Shown: positions 26,903-35,897, numbered from the stretch's first letter. The stretch is DNA of 64,000 nucleotides from Vibrio jasicida CAIM 1864 = LMG 25398 (GCF_000400365.1 NZ_BAOG01000056.1:34085-98084); one strand, 5' to 3'. A program made the numbers and translations. The notes: generated from the letters alone by a model not told the origin.

Positions 26903-27946
26903 TTATTCTTCAGAGAAGAGATCGCCACCATGCATGTCGATCATTTCTAGTGCTTTACCACCGCCACGAGCCACACACGTTAGTGGGTCTTCAGCGATAA
27001 CAACTGGAATACCAGTTTCTTCCATTAGTAGACGATCTAGATCTTTCAGTAGTGCACCACCACCTGTCAGAACCATACCGTTCTCAGAGATATCAGACGC
27101 CAGTTCAGGTGGGCACTGTTCTAGTGCAACCATCACTGCTGATACGATGCCTGATAGCGGCTCTTGAAGCGCTTCTAGGATCTCGTTTGAGTTCAGGCTA
27201 AAGCTGCGTGGCACACCTTCTGCAAGGTTGCGACCACGAACTTCGATCTCTTGAACTTCATCACCTGGGTAAGCCGAACCGATTTCGTGCTTGATCTTTT
27301 CAGCCGTTGCTTCACCGATCAAACTACCGTAGTTACGACGCACATAGTTGATCACAGCTTCATCAAAGCGGTCACCACCGATACGTACAGAAGAAGAGTA
27401 AACCACACCGTTTAGTGAGATAACGGCAACTTCTGTTGTACCACCACCAATATCGACCACCATTGAGCCTGTTGGCTCAGAAACACGTAGGCCAGCACCA
27501 ATTGCCGCCGCCATTGGCTCGTCAATTAGGTAAACTTCACGCGCGCCAGCACCGAGTGCAGATTCACGAATCGCACGGCGCTCAACTTGAGTCGAACCAC
27601 AAGGCACACATACGAGTACACGTGGGCTTGGTTTTAGAATGCTGTTGTCATGCACTTGCTTGATGAAGTGCTGAAGCATTTTTTCTGTTACGTAGAAGTC
27701 AGCGATAACGCCGTCTTTCATTGGACGAATAGCTGAGATGTTACCTGGCGTACGACCAAGCATCTGTTTTGCCGCATGGCCTACAGCAGCAACGCTTTTT
27801 GCAGAACCTACACGATCTTGACGAATAGCAACTACAGAAGGTTCATCTAGAACGATGCCCTGTCCTTTTACGTAAATTAGAGTGTTGGCAGTACCTAAAT
27901 CGATAGATAGGTCGTTAGAAAACATGCCACGAAGTTTTTTAAACAT
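26903..27946 (-). CDS. mreB: MreB, actin-like rod-shape protein
   Basis: MreB forms antiparallel filaments on the inner membrane that guide lateral wall synthesis. The 347-residue protein has the actin-fold motifs SIDLGTANTLIYVKG (phosphate 1), MVVDIGGGTTEVAVISL (phosphate 2) and VLTGGGALLKDLDRLL (adenosine). Length equals that of E. coli MreB. It heads the mreB-to-tldD run, and the MSHA operon ends 152 bases upstream. Confidence 0.97.
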   Translation of the reverse strand: MFKKLRGMFSNDLSIDLGTANTLIYVKGQGIVLDEPSVVAIRQDRVGSAKSVAAVGHAAKQMLGRTPGNISAIRPMKDGVIADFYVTEKMLQHFIKQVHDNSILKPSPRVLVCVPCGSTQVERRAIRESALGAGAREVYLIDEPMAAAIGAGLRVSEPTGSMVVDIGGGTTEVAVISLNGVVYSSSVRIGGDRFDEAVINYVRRNYGSLIGEATAEKIKHEIGSAYPGDEVQEIEVRGRNLAEGVPRSFSLNSNEILEALQEPLSGIVSAVMVALEQCPPELASDISENGMVLTGGGALLKDLDRLLMEETGIPVVIAEDPLTCVARGGGKALEMIDMHGGDLFSEE

Positions 27947-27995
27947 ATTCTTCGCTCATCCTGCAAAAATTTTAGAAGACAAAAATTGTCCTAAA

Positions 27996-28034
27996 TGTAC
28001 CAATGCCTCGCTGTCACAGCAAGGCATTGGTACA
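27996..28034 (-). terminator. Strong hairpin between mshQ and mreB
   Basis: TGTACCAATGCCT (27996-28008) pairs perfectly with AGGCATTGGTACA (28022-28034), and after one mismatch GCTG pairs with CAGC. On the minus strand no T-run follows directly, so it is not a textbook terminator. It may stabilise the end of the msh transcript or form part of the mreB leader, as its near edge is 49 bases before the mreB ATG. Confidence 0.55.
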
Positions 28035-28098
28035 CAAACATGAGCAGAAAGCCTCAATTTCTTGCAGTTTCCTTACTTAACGCAAGAAACCTAACTTG

Positions 28099-31000
28099 TT
28101 ACTGTCCGGTTAAGCCCGGTTCTCCACGGTAAATCACGCGATCATTACCACGGTGAATACCAAACGTGACGACCGATGATGGGTTTTCTTCACCAGCTTG
28201 ACTGTTGTCCCAATTATATTTGAGCCAAGGTAAACCATTTGCAGAGGCATCAAGATCTAACCAGACGCGCGTCTGCTGACGATATGACTCCGCTTCTTTA
28301 GCCGTTACCGTTCGAGAGTAACCATCAGAAACTTTACCACCAGCTCCCAATGTAACCGCTTTAGGAGCTGCATCATTACCTGTTGGCCAAATATGCGTTT
28401 CAGCAGCAGTGATACCTTTCACATCAGTTTGGCTATCATCAGGGTTGGCGATAAAGCGGCTACCATTCCAGTATTCAACTCGCAAAGGCACTCGGAGTAT
28501 CGTTCCTTGGTTACCACCAACATCATCTAGGTCTACACGGCCAAAGCGGATGTCTGGTTGAGTCGGCAATACTCCCTCACTCCCATCGATAGATACTGGG
28601 TCCGTATTCTCCGCGGCTTTGATTGATATCACCGTATCTTTAACATTCTCTTTAAAGTTAAGCGGACCATCTGGATAACTTGTGCCAGAACCTTTTAATA
28701 GCTCTAACCCATCCGTCGTTGAACCAGTAAACCTACCTAAACTTCTTGAAGAGACATAAGCTGCACCATTATTTACCCAAATCCCCGTATAGGTTTTGTT
28801 CAAAATAAAACGAGACTGATAAGAGCTAGTATCTTTCAAACCAAACTTTGCTTGTAAGCCACTAGAGAAGAAAGCATAGTTTGTTAAAGCGCCTTTACCC
28901 GCATTTAATGCCTCAACATAAAACTCCTCGACTCCAAAGCCTTGTCCCATATAAGCAAAATTTTCTTTATGTGAGTAAGCCCATTGATTTCCTTTCGCTT
29001 CATCAACTCGGAAATACTTAGGGTAGAAACGACCAATATTTTCTTCTGCTGGCGTAATGGTGAAAGCTTTACTGCCGAGATACGTTTCAGGTGGTGTAAT
29101 CGTAAAATCAAAAGCACCAACTTCGGACACAGTTTGCGTCACTGACCCCATACCATTAGTTAGCTTGATATGATCGTATGTAGTCGTCCCTAAAGTGCCA
29201 GCAATCGCACTATCAAACTTCGGGTAAGACACTTTATGACTAATCGTCAGACCTGATTGTTGATAGTTTTGTGCAGGCTTCTTGTCATCACCAAATTGAT
29301 AAGCCGTCACTTTCATCGTGAACTCTTCTCCAGCAGCAACAAGTTTCTGGCTACAAGAGCCTGAACCACACAGACCACCATCAACCGTCAATTTGAGATA
29401 TGCTGGAAAACTCACAAAGCTATTCTGTCCTAACGAATCCTTTTCATCTTTTATTTTCGCCTTCAGCGCGACTTTACCTGCCTCTGGATACTTCAAATTG
29501 AAATAAGCTTTGCCTTGCTTGTTAAAGTAGACATCGGCAACCTCAACAGTATTTGTCCCAACTGTAACCTCGTTACTAAAAGTGCCATCTCGCTTTTTGA
29601 AAGCGACATAAGCGGGAACTGATACTGCATTGCTTGTAGGTTCGATTCTTTCAATGGATAGCTGAACATCTCGATTTTCGCCGTCACCGCCCTGTTGGCT
29701 TGGTGAGCTACAAAACTCCAAATAAGGCGAACTTTGGTTGCTATATTGTGCCTGTCCTTTGGTATTGAAGAATGGCTTACCAGCAACCTTATCTGGAACC
29801 GTTACACCCAATGCCGCAGAGTTAAATACGATATTACAGTTTTGCTCAGATAGTGGACCACCTGCGATACGACACTTCGCACCGTCAAAACCAAACTGCG
29901 GAACCGAGCTACTTGCAATACCAAGCTTTGCTGAACCTGATTGGAATGCTTGTAGCTTCAATGAAACAGAATCAGAGAACGTAACACGATCGTCCCCTTC
30001 CCATGCGACAAGGGAATCTGATTGCGGTAATAAGGAAACCGTCACAGGATCAACCGTTGCTCCTGGGTTAGAGCTCAGTACTGAAGATGGGTACGTTTTC
30101 GAACAAGAAGCATCCATACACGCTCGTAGTGTTACCTCGGACGCCTGACAAATACTGCCAGTACCAGCGTAATCAAATTCGAAGTGGTGAATGCCTTCCG
30201 TTATTTTCTGGTATTTGTCAGCACAAACTTGGAAGTTATCCATTTCGTGTGTGTTTGTAAGTGCCCCCGTGGAAGCAGTAACTGAAATACGGAAGTTTTC
30301 AGGTGTGTAATTAAAGTTCCCTTCAGTTAATACATCAAAATCACTAATTACTGTATGCCATTGCCCATTAACTCCAACCTTTCGCTGTACGGATAGAGTA
30401 ATCACTCCCGAATTACGAGAGTTCAAAATAACCTTGTAACGATGAGGAGTGCTCGAACGATTATCTAACGGTTGGTTAAACTGCTTTCCTTTGATGTACT
30501 TGTAACCTTTTAGCCATTTACCGTTGTTGTCTTTAATGCCTGCACCACGCACGCCAACACTGTTTGCAGAGCCATGACTAGCAAGGTTTTCCCCACCTTC
30601 TCGGTAAAAGTTGCCGTATTCATCGATACCTATACCTAACCATCCACCAGCAAAGCCCTCTACATCATGAGACACCTCACCAGAGTGGTTTTTGTGTAGT
30701 TTCATACCATAGCCCAATGGTCCGCCGAAAGCCCCTGTTTGCGGAGGCACATTAGCATCAGAGATAACCAAAGCAACGCCATCTGCACCATTATAGCCAC
30801 CACCATAAGCAAAGTGATCGAACTCAATTTCTAAGTAGTTCCCATCGGACGGGAACAAGTAGTTGTAAGCAGAAGCTGTCGCTTGACGAGCTCTATTATC
30901 ATTGAGTCGAAATCGTCCATTAACTACTTGTGGCTTAACGCTGCTGCCATAACCAATAACAGACCAGTTATCAACATTAGATGAACTGAACGTTTCCATT

Positions 31001-32433
31001 GGAAGTAAATTACATTGCTGGACTGGAGGTTCCACAGGGCACGAATAATCAGGCTTTTGAATCACGACATTTTTCTTCATTGTCAAATGACGCGCTGTTA
31101 CTGAACCATGCACCGTAATTGGGTTATTGAAATTAACAGTATCAGCTAAGATAAACCCATAGAATTGTTCAGATTTTGTTTGAAAATTCACTAACGCATT
31201 TGGTGCATAAATTGTCGCGTAGTAGTTTGTTGTGACATCAATAGGATTAGAGAAAACAACTGAGTTACCACTCACGTTGATTCTGGAGTTGTTATAAAAA
31301 GAATACTTAGTGTGCCCAACATGCTCCCAACGCTCAAAAGTGACAGTAGAATCTTGAGGAATAACAATTCTCAAGTCATCTCTAGGACCCGCTTCAGCTC
31401 TGAAATTACGAACATTGGTACCGTCGGGTAAAATTACTTTAATTTGATCAAAAGGTGAGTTGTTCTGACCTATCCATAAGCTATCAAGATTCTTTTCGAT
31501 TTTAATCTCGATTCCACTCTTACCATTTACAGAGTAGCGTGTCGCGCTACACAAGTTAGTATTGTCACACTTATAGCCGATATTATGAGCCTCTAACGAC
31601 AATGAACGGTCGCCAAAGTCGGTAGGAACACCTGTAGGTTCAGACGCTTTTCTCGCTTCTAGTTGCGTATCATTATTACCGATATCACACCCCGAATCAC
31701 TTCCACAAATAGGAAAACGATATAATCTATCTCGAGCATCATCTACGTTCGCTTTATCAAAACCAGCCAAGATATACCGAGGCTTATTCGGTTTTTGAGC
31801 ATTCGGGGAGTAGTAAAATAGATCTTCTTTATTTGTAACTGTATAAAAGCTCTTGTACTCTTCAGACCACCCGAGCGCACGCGCACTCTTGTTTGGTATG
31901 TTAAGCGTATTCTCAGTGTAGCCTTTCATCCCTTGAATTGGCTGAGGAAAGTACTGACATACATTATCTGGCAATTCAGGCTCTATCGGAGCGGGAGTAT
32001 TACCGCTACAGTCAAGTCCACTAGGGCTTCCTTGTTCATAAAGACGTAACTTACCATTTTTCAAGTTAACATGATTTATTGTACTAATTAGTTGCCAGTC
32101 ACTTTCCCCAGCAAACTTGCGATAATATTTTAACGTTCCAGAATTATGGCTAACCTGATGTTCAAGACGAATTTTATAAGGTTGACCTGCTAATAAATTA
32201 GGCTCATCGAAGTAGTAGTTTGCATTACCATATTCATAGCCATTATACCAAAGCACTTCGCGAGGATGGCGTCCACTGTGCTCTAAATACACATAGCTAC
32301 TTGATGCAGGACCAACCACATTAAAGGTTACAGTAAAATCTTTATTTCCCCACACATCACAAGTAGCAGCTTGAGCAGGAACATTAAGCAGGCAAGCAAG
32401 CATTGTAATTATGATTAATATTATTTTTTTCAT
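28099..32433 (-). CDS. mshQ: MshQ, large secreted protein of the MSHA pilus locus
   Basis: The 1444-residue protein is the last gene of the MSHA operon, directly after mshP. It has a Sec signal peptide (residues 1-22, cleavage after AQA). Residues about 390-455 read like stacked beta-strands (YATIYAPNALVNFQ, FYGFILADTVNF). Residues about 474-737 look like an L-type lectin/concanavalin fold (YLEIEFDHFAYG, NGADGVALVISD, GGWLGIGIDEYGNF). The rest, from about 745, matches the DUF6701 type of MshQ C-termini. Its function is not established; a tip or adhesin-like role is my inference from size, domains and position. Pattern is conserved but sequence varies widely in this family. Confidence 0.88.
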   Translation of the reverse strand: MKKIILIIITMLACLLNVPAQAATCDVWGNKDFTVTFNVVGPASSSYVYLEHSGRHPREVLWYNGYEYGNANYYFDEPNLLAGQPYKIRLEHQVSHNSGTLKYYRKFAGESDWQLISTINHVNLKNGKLRLYEQGSPSGLDCSGNTPAPIEPELPDNVCQYFPQPIQGMKGYTENTLNIPNKSARALGWSEEYKSFYTVTNKEDLFYYSPNAQKPNKPRYILAGFDKANVDDARDRLYRFPICGSDSGCDIGNNDTQLEARKASEPTGVPTDFGDRSLSLEAHNIGYKCDNTNLCSATRYSVNGKSGIEIKIEKNLDSLWIGQNNSPFDQIKVILPDGTNVRNFRAEAGPRDDLRIVIPQDSTVTFERWEHVGHTKYSFYNNSRINVSGNSVVFSNPIDVTTNYYATIYAPNALVNFQTKSEQFYGFILADTVNFNNPITVHGSVTARHLTMKKNVVIQKPDYSCPVEPPVQQCNLLPMETFSSSNVDNWSVIGYGSSVKPQVVNGRFRLNDNRARQATASAYNYLFPSDGNYLEIEFDHFAYGGGYNGADGVALVISDANVPPQTGAFGGPLGYGMKLHKNHSGEVSHDVEGFAGGWLGIGIDEYGNFYREGGENLASHGSANSVGVRGAGIKDNNGKWLKGYKYIKGKQFNQPLDNRSSTPHRYKVILNSRNSGVITLSVQRKVGVNGQWHTVISDFDVLTEGNFNYTPENFRISVTASTGALTNTHEMDNFQVCADKYQKITEGIHHFEFDYAGTGSICQASEVTLRACMDASCSKTYPSSVLSSNPGATVDPVTVSLLPQSDSLVAWEGDDRVTFSDSVSLKLQAFQSGSAKLGIASSSVPQFGFDGAKCRIAGGPLSEQNCNIVFNSAALGVTVPDKVAGKPFFNTKGQAQYSNQSSPYLEFCSSPSQQGGDGENRDVQLSIERIEPTSNAVSVPAYVAFKKRDGTFSNEVTVGTNTVEVADVYFNKQGKAYFNLKYPEAGKVALKAKIKDEKDSLGQNSFVSFPAYLKLTVDGGLCGSGSCSQKLVAAGEEFTMKVTAYQFGDDKKPAQNYQQSGLTISHKVSYPKFDSAIAGTLGTTTYDHIKLTNGMGSVTQTVSEVGAFDFTITPPETYLGSKAFTITPAEENIGRFYPKYFRVDEAKGNQWAYSHKENFAYMGQGFGVEEFYVEALNAGKGALTNYAFFSSGLQAKFGLKDTSSYQSRFILNKTYTGIWVNNGAAYVSSRSLGRFTGSTTDGLELLKGSGTSYPDGPLNFKENVKDTVISIKAAENTDPVSIDGSEGVLPTQPDIRFGRVDLDDVGGNQGTILRVPLRVEYWNGSRFIANPDDSQTDVKGITAAETHIWPTGNDAAPKAVTLGAGGKVSDGYSRTVTAKEAESYRQQTRVWLDLDASANGLPWLKYNWDNSQAGEENPSSVVTFGIHRGNDRVIYRGEPGLTGQ

Positions 32434-32441
32434 TATTTTAT

Positions 32442-32885
32442 TTACTCCCTAACCCAAATCTCTTGTTGGCGCTGTACTTGTGCAACCCCGGAACCACAAA
32501 CTGCTGTGGCTTGCACTCTGAAAAGAGATTCAGCTTCAGAGGTACCTGCGTTAAAGGTACCGATATTTGAACATGTCATAGTATTGATTCGGCAACCCGA
32601 GCCTTGTGTAATCTGTGTAGGAGGAGATGTATTACCGCTTTCAATCTTAGAGCAAACATCAGCGATGACGGAGCTATCAGTGTTTAATGGATAAAGCTGA
32701 GTTAGTGCCCATTCATTGGCAGATTGAGCAATAAACCAAGCTTTGGTGCCCAAGAATTCTCTCGTTAATGTACTTTGGTTTGACCAACTTACTCTCATCA
32801 AAGAAGCAGCTAAGTACCCCATCACAATGATGACAAACAACACGACGATCAGAACACTACCTTGTTGGACATTTCTACGGAACAT
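32442..32885 (-). CDS. mshP: MshP, PilX-like minor pilin-associated protein
   Basis: The 147-residue protein has an N-terminal hydrophobic helix (QQGSVLIVVLFVIIVMGYLA) like PilX/GspK-type minor pilins. It lacks the Glu at +5 of a canonical prepilin. I use the ATG at 32885, with an AGGTG just upstream; a start at 32915 would add ten residues and more overlap with mshO. It overlaps the mshO end by 11 bases and precedes mshQ by eight bases. Function in the minor-pilin initiation complex is inferred from the family. Confidence 0.88.
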   Translation of the reverse strand: MFRRNVQQGSVLIVVLFVIIVMGYLAASLMRVSWSNQSTLTREFLGTKAWFIAQSANEWALTQLYPLNTDSSVIADVCSKIESGNTSPPTQITQGSGCRINTMTCSNIGTFNAGTSEAESLFRVQATAVCGSGVAQVQRQQEIWVRE

Positions 32886-33588
32886 TGAGCACCTGCACGT
32901 CTTGTTGGTAAACACTACGCTCCCCGTTTTGAATGAACTCTAAATTGACGTGTACAAGACCACCACGTTGCAGCGTTGGCTCTAGATAGTGCATATCACT
33001 TACAGAAGTATCGACACTATCCGCGACTATAATTCCATTGCGCGTTATTTGCTTATTCTCGAAGCAGTAACGTACTTCAGACTTATCTTGATAGACGTAA
33101 TGACGACTCGAAATAGAAGAGCCCCCTATCGTACTGGCTGCCCCACTGACAACAAAGACATCACCAGTTTTAGCTAGACCACCAACATCTAAACTTTGCG
33201 AAGAAGAAGGTTGCAGATCTTCGTAACGGCTTGGATTAATAACCATCCAAGTGTTAGCGGGCATCGGGTTTAACGCAGCGTCATTGCCCAATAAGAACTC
33301 CAAATCGTTATTTGTTAGTGTGTAGAACCCTGAATACTCAATAGGAACAAACTCTAAGCAATTGGTCGTTCCGGTAGGTACATGAAAGCTGTTTGGGACT
33401 GCGTGACGAATTTCACGCGACATTTTTTCCAACACAAACTGCGCTTGAGTTTGCATACGTTGTCGGTCAATTGTATCCACATAACCTTTCATACCAAGCT
33501 GAACATAACCCGCAATACCGAGCATGATAAAACTACCGATCACAATGGTGACGATCATTTCCATTAAGGTAAAACCACGAGCTTTCAT
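32875..33588 (-). CDS. mshO: MshO, minor type IV prepilin (PilW-like)
   Basis: The 237-residue protein has a class III/IVa prepilin signal MKARG/FTLMEMIVT with Glu at +5, cut by the prepilin peptidase. It is longer than the major pilin, as usual for PilW-like minor pilins, which help start pilus assembly. Its start codon shares one base with the end of mshD. Confidence 0.93.
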   Translation of the reverse strand: MKARGFTLMEMIVTIVIGSFIMLGIAGYVQLGMKGYVDTIDRQRMQTQAQFVLEKMSREIRHAVPNSFHVPTGTTNCLEFVPIEYSGFYTLTNNDLEFLLGNDAALNPMPANTWMVINPSRYEDLQPSSSQSLDVGGLAKTGDVFVVSGAASTIGGSSISSRHYVYQDKSEVRYCFENKQITRNGIIVADSVDTSVSDMHYLEPTLQRGGLVHVNLEFIQNGERSVYQQDVQVLNVP

Positions 33589-34193
33589 CAGTAGTTCCCT
33601 CTTATGGCAGTGAGTGTTAATGGCTGAGTGTTGCTTGCAAAAATAGTAATAGTAATTTTTTTATAGTTAGTGATGCCTGTCGTTTTCGCCGCAGATAAGT
33701 TGTCGTACGCAACTCCGACCTCAACACGGAAATTGCGATATTTATCTTCACCGCTCTTTCCTAATACATCAGCAATACTCCCACGCTTCACTCCTTGGCA
33801 CTGACCTACCGTTGTAGGTGTACTCCAACAGCCAATGTAATCATCCACATCATTAAAAGTACTTGGGTTATTAGAAATTTCGCCATACTTTGTATCAACA
33901 CCCAATGTCGCCGAACAACCGTTAGACGGGTTATCTGGATGAGGGTTAAGACTAGACTCCCCACAACGAACAACCCCACCATCAAAATCACTCCACTGGT
34001 CAAAGCCGCGCGCCAATATTTGCGACATAAAACCCTGCCCTAAGGCTGCTGCACGCATTTGATAATGAGGCATTGCTGAATCACGAATTTGAGGAACCAG
34101 AAAAGACGTAAACGCTACCATCGCAATCCCCATAAGAACGATGGCAATGATCATCTCAATAAGCGTCATACCAATGTGCTTTCTCATGAGCAT
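33588..34193 (-). CDS. mshD: MshD, minor type IV prepilin (PilV-like)
   Basis: The 201-residue protein has a prepilin motif RKHIG/MTLIEMIIA, with Met at +1 rather than Phe and Glu at +5. Two close starts are possible: ATG 34193 (with GGAGG just upstream, preferred) and ATG 34187. It overlaps the mshC end by ten bases. Minor pilins of this type prime pilus assembly together with MshC, MshO and MshP. Confidence 0.92.
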   Translation of the reverse strand: MLMRKHIGMTLIEMIIAIVLMGIAMVAFTSFLVPQIRDSAMPHYQMRAAALGQGFMSQILARGFDQWSDFDGGVVRCGESSLNPHPDNPSNGCSATLGVDTKYGEISNNPSTFNDVDDYIGCWSTPTTVGQCQGVKRGSIADVLGKSGEDKYRNFRVEVGVAYDNLSAAKTTGITNYKKITITIFASNTQPLTLTAIRGNY

Positions 34194-34732
34194 GTTCCCT
34201 CCGAAACATAACCCTGAGGGTTAATCAATACTCGGCACCGGCTTTGACCGTTTTTATCTTGAATAAGAATAGAAACACCAGCAGATGAAGCATTGAGAGG
34301 ATTGCCCAATAGATCAAATTCGATAGGACTAGAGGCACCATTAATAATAGAAAACTGAGCTGAGTTATCGATAACAACATCGCTTCGAGCATCTCGTTTC
34401 TTACTAACCAAATTGCACGCCGCACTAGATCCTATACAAGTATTCGTAATCGATAGACAAAAGTTAGTGTAGCTAGAGTCCTCTCCAGCTTTGTAGCTAC
34501 TGGGTAGGCACCTTTCAGGATAAGACTTGTTTGGGATATTGATATTCGACTGCATGCGATTCACCTGTACTTGGCGAATCACTGAAATAGCCTGCTCTTG
34601 AAGCGCAAACGCAGAAACACTGCCCTTACCCATAAAGCGGCTAGCAGCGTAGAGAGAAAGAATGGAAAGGAGGACGATCACTAGGATCAGCTCCATTAAT
34701 GTAAACCCTAATGTAGAGCTGCGAATTTTCAT
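34184..34732 (-). CDS. mshC: MshC, minor type IV prepilin (FimT/GspH-like)
   Basis: The 182-residue protein has the prepilin motif SSTLG/FTLMELILV with Glu at +5 and a GspH/FimT-like C-terminal part (GNPLNASSAGVSILI, then CRVLINPQGYV). It is the first of four tightly overlapping minor-pilin genes, mshC-D-O-P. A 119-base gap separates it from the mini-prepilin gene upstream. Confidence 0.92.
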   Translation of the reverse strand: MKIRSSTLGFTLMELILVIVLLSILSLYAASRFMGKGSVSAFALQEQAISVIRQVQVNRMQSNINIPNKSYPERCLPSSYKAGEDSSYTNFCLSITNTCIGSSAACNLVSKKRDARSDVVIDNSAQFSIINGASSPIEFDLLGNPLNASSAGVSILIQDKNGQSRCRVLINPQGYVSEGTCS

Positions 34733-34851
34733 AACCCAACCTTAGGCTTAGGACAAGCGAAGTAAGTATACGATGAAATTATGAGAATAATGATAGGTTT
34801 ATAAGTTTTAAATTCGAACTGTGAGCAAGCGTACAAATAACCATCAATAGA

Positions 34852-35082
34852 TTATTTATCCCCTTTTGAGCGCTCCAATTCTTCTTCAATTCGATCGTAA
34901 GTTTCTTTGTTGCTTAACGTCTCAGAAACGTGCTCAGCGGTTTGCTTAGTTTGCTCCCACTTTGCTTCGTAAGTTTCTGGCTCGAAGCTGATAAATCTTG
35001 GTAATACCACATAACCGACCACACCCAAGATAATCAGCACAACCAAAAATTCTATTGCACTAAGACCCGATGATTTGCGCAT
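34852..35082 (-). CDS. Mini-prepilin, 76 residues, unassigned
   Basis: This short ORF lies between mshA and mshC. Its N-terminus is a clear prepilin: MRKSSG/LSAIEFLVVLII, with Gly at -1, Glu at +5 and a hydrophobic helix like that of MshA. The rest (about residues 35-76) is a charged helix with no cysteines and no room for a pilin globular domain. The ATG at 35082 is preferred although its ribosome binding site is weak; a TTG at 35106 would add eight residues. I do not recognise a named family member. It could be a dwarf minor pilin, a regulator or a truncated relic of mshB. Confidence 0.65.
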   Translation of the reverse strand: MRKSSGLSAIEFLVVLIILGVVGYVVLPRFISFEPETYEAKWEQTKQTAEHVSETLSNKETYDRIEEELERSKGDK

Positions 35083-35117
35083 ATGTACTATTCCGAGATT
35101 AATCAAAATAAAGAGTT

Positions 35118-35140
35118 AAAGGCCAGACTAGCTGGCCTTT
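35118..35140 (-). terminator. Stem-loop after mshA
   Basis: AAAGGCCAG (35118-35126) pairs with CTGGCCTTT (35132-35140) just after the mshA stop. Only a weak T-rich stretch follows on the minus strand, so it may cause partial termination or protect the 3' end of a short mshA mRNA. Either would raise the ratio of major pilin to downstream products. Confidence 0.65.
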
Positions 35141-35151
35141 GATTTAAGTAG

Positions 35152-35607
35152 TTAGTCTTTACATGAACCAACTACTTCAGCTTTAGCTGCATTATTTGCA
35201 TCAGCTTGCGTATAAGTTACGTAACACTTAGTGTAGCCGTCGTAGCCATAAGTGATCGTCGTATCACTTGAAGCACCACCACTAACTTTCTTCCAATCAT
35301 CCTCTAAGCCTTCAACAACTAGGTTTAGATCTGCTTCAGTAGCTTTAGGGTAACCGTAGTTAAGGTTGATAGTGCTTGAACCAATACTGATTGCGCCATT
35401 TTCAATCGATTCTTTACCTTCAATTGCAGCTTTACCGTAAGTAATGCCAGCCGCACCAGCCATCGCGCCTTTTAGGCCTTCAAGAGCTGAATTACGAGCA
35501 TCGTCTTGCAGGTTAAGGAAACGTGGTGCTGCAGTTACCGCTAGAATACCTAGGATTACAATTACCACTACCAATTCGATAAGGGTGAAACCACCTTGTC
35601 TTTTCAT
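35152..35607 (-). CDS. mshA: MshA, major pilin of the MSHA type IV pilus
   Basis: MshA is the structural subunit of the mannose-sensitive haemagglutinin pilus used for surface attachment. The 151-residue prepilin has MKRQGG/FTLIELVVV with Glu at +5, a long N-terminal helix, and the C-terminal disulfide pair C128 and C149. An upstream hairpin and a TATAAT suggest it has its own promoter, and a stem-loop follows it. In V. cholerae mshB lies just before mshA; no such ORF is present here. Confidence 0.95.
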   Translation of the reverse strand: MKRQGGFTLIELVVVIVILGILAVTAAPRFLNLQDDARNSALEGLKGAMAGAAGITYGKAAIEGKESIENGAISIGSSTINLNYGYPKATEADLNLVVEGLEDDWKKVSGGASSDTTITYGYDGYTKCYVTYTQADANNAAKAEVVGSCKD

Positions 35608-35786
35608 TGTTTACTCTCTCTATGTAAGCATGCAGAGTGACTGCAAAGTTTTATCGGTCATGCGACCATTTTGGATAATGTCAAAACGGTGTGGCATCTC
35701 AACGATAAACCAAGGTTTATCCATTGAGCCCTTTTTCTACCGCTTGAGCAGAATGACGATTCGCCATTGTTAAGTTAAAGCCGAGA

Positions 35787-35819
35787 TAAAAAGTGAATCA
35801 CCTTGTGGTTTACTTTTTA
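35787..35819 (-). terminator. AT-rich hairpin between mshF and mshA
   Basis: On the minus strand AAAAAGTAAACC and the facing GGTGATTCACTTTTT form an imperfect stem ending in a T-run. It lies downstream of mshF and upstream of mshA and may partly terminate the mshI-to-mshF transcript. Confidence 0.5.
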
Positions 35820-35849
35820 TTACAACCTTTTGCTTATGGTAATGTTTGC

Positions 35850-35855
35850 ATTATA
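35850..35855 (-). promoter_or_regulatory. Candidate -10 of an mshA promoter
   Basis: A perfect TATAAT reads on the minus strand at 35855-35850, about 243 bases before the mshA ATG. No good -35 lies at 16-18 bases (CTATAA at best). A second promoter before the pilin genes is known in V. cholerae, so an mshA promoter here is expected, but this exact site is uncertain. Confidence 0.35.
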
Positions 35856-35897
35856 CCGACTTTCATTCCTATTTATAGTACTAAAGTGTCAAAAAAA

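Noticed and set aside
35608..35897. A hidden or frameshifted mshB between mshF and mshA
   Set aside because: No prepilin signal followed by an open frame exists on the minus strand in these 290 bases.
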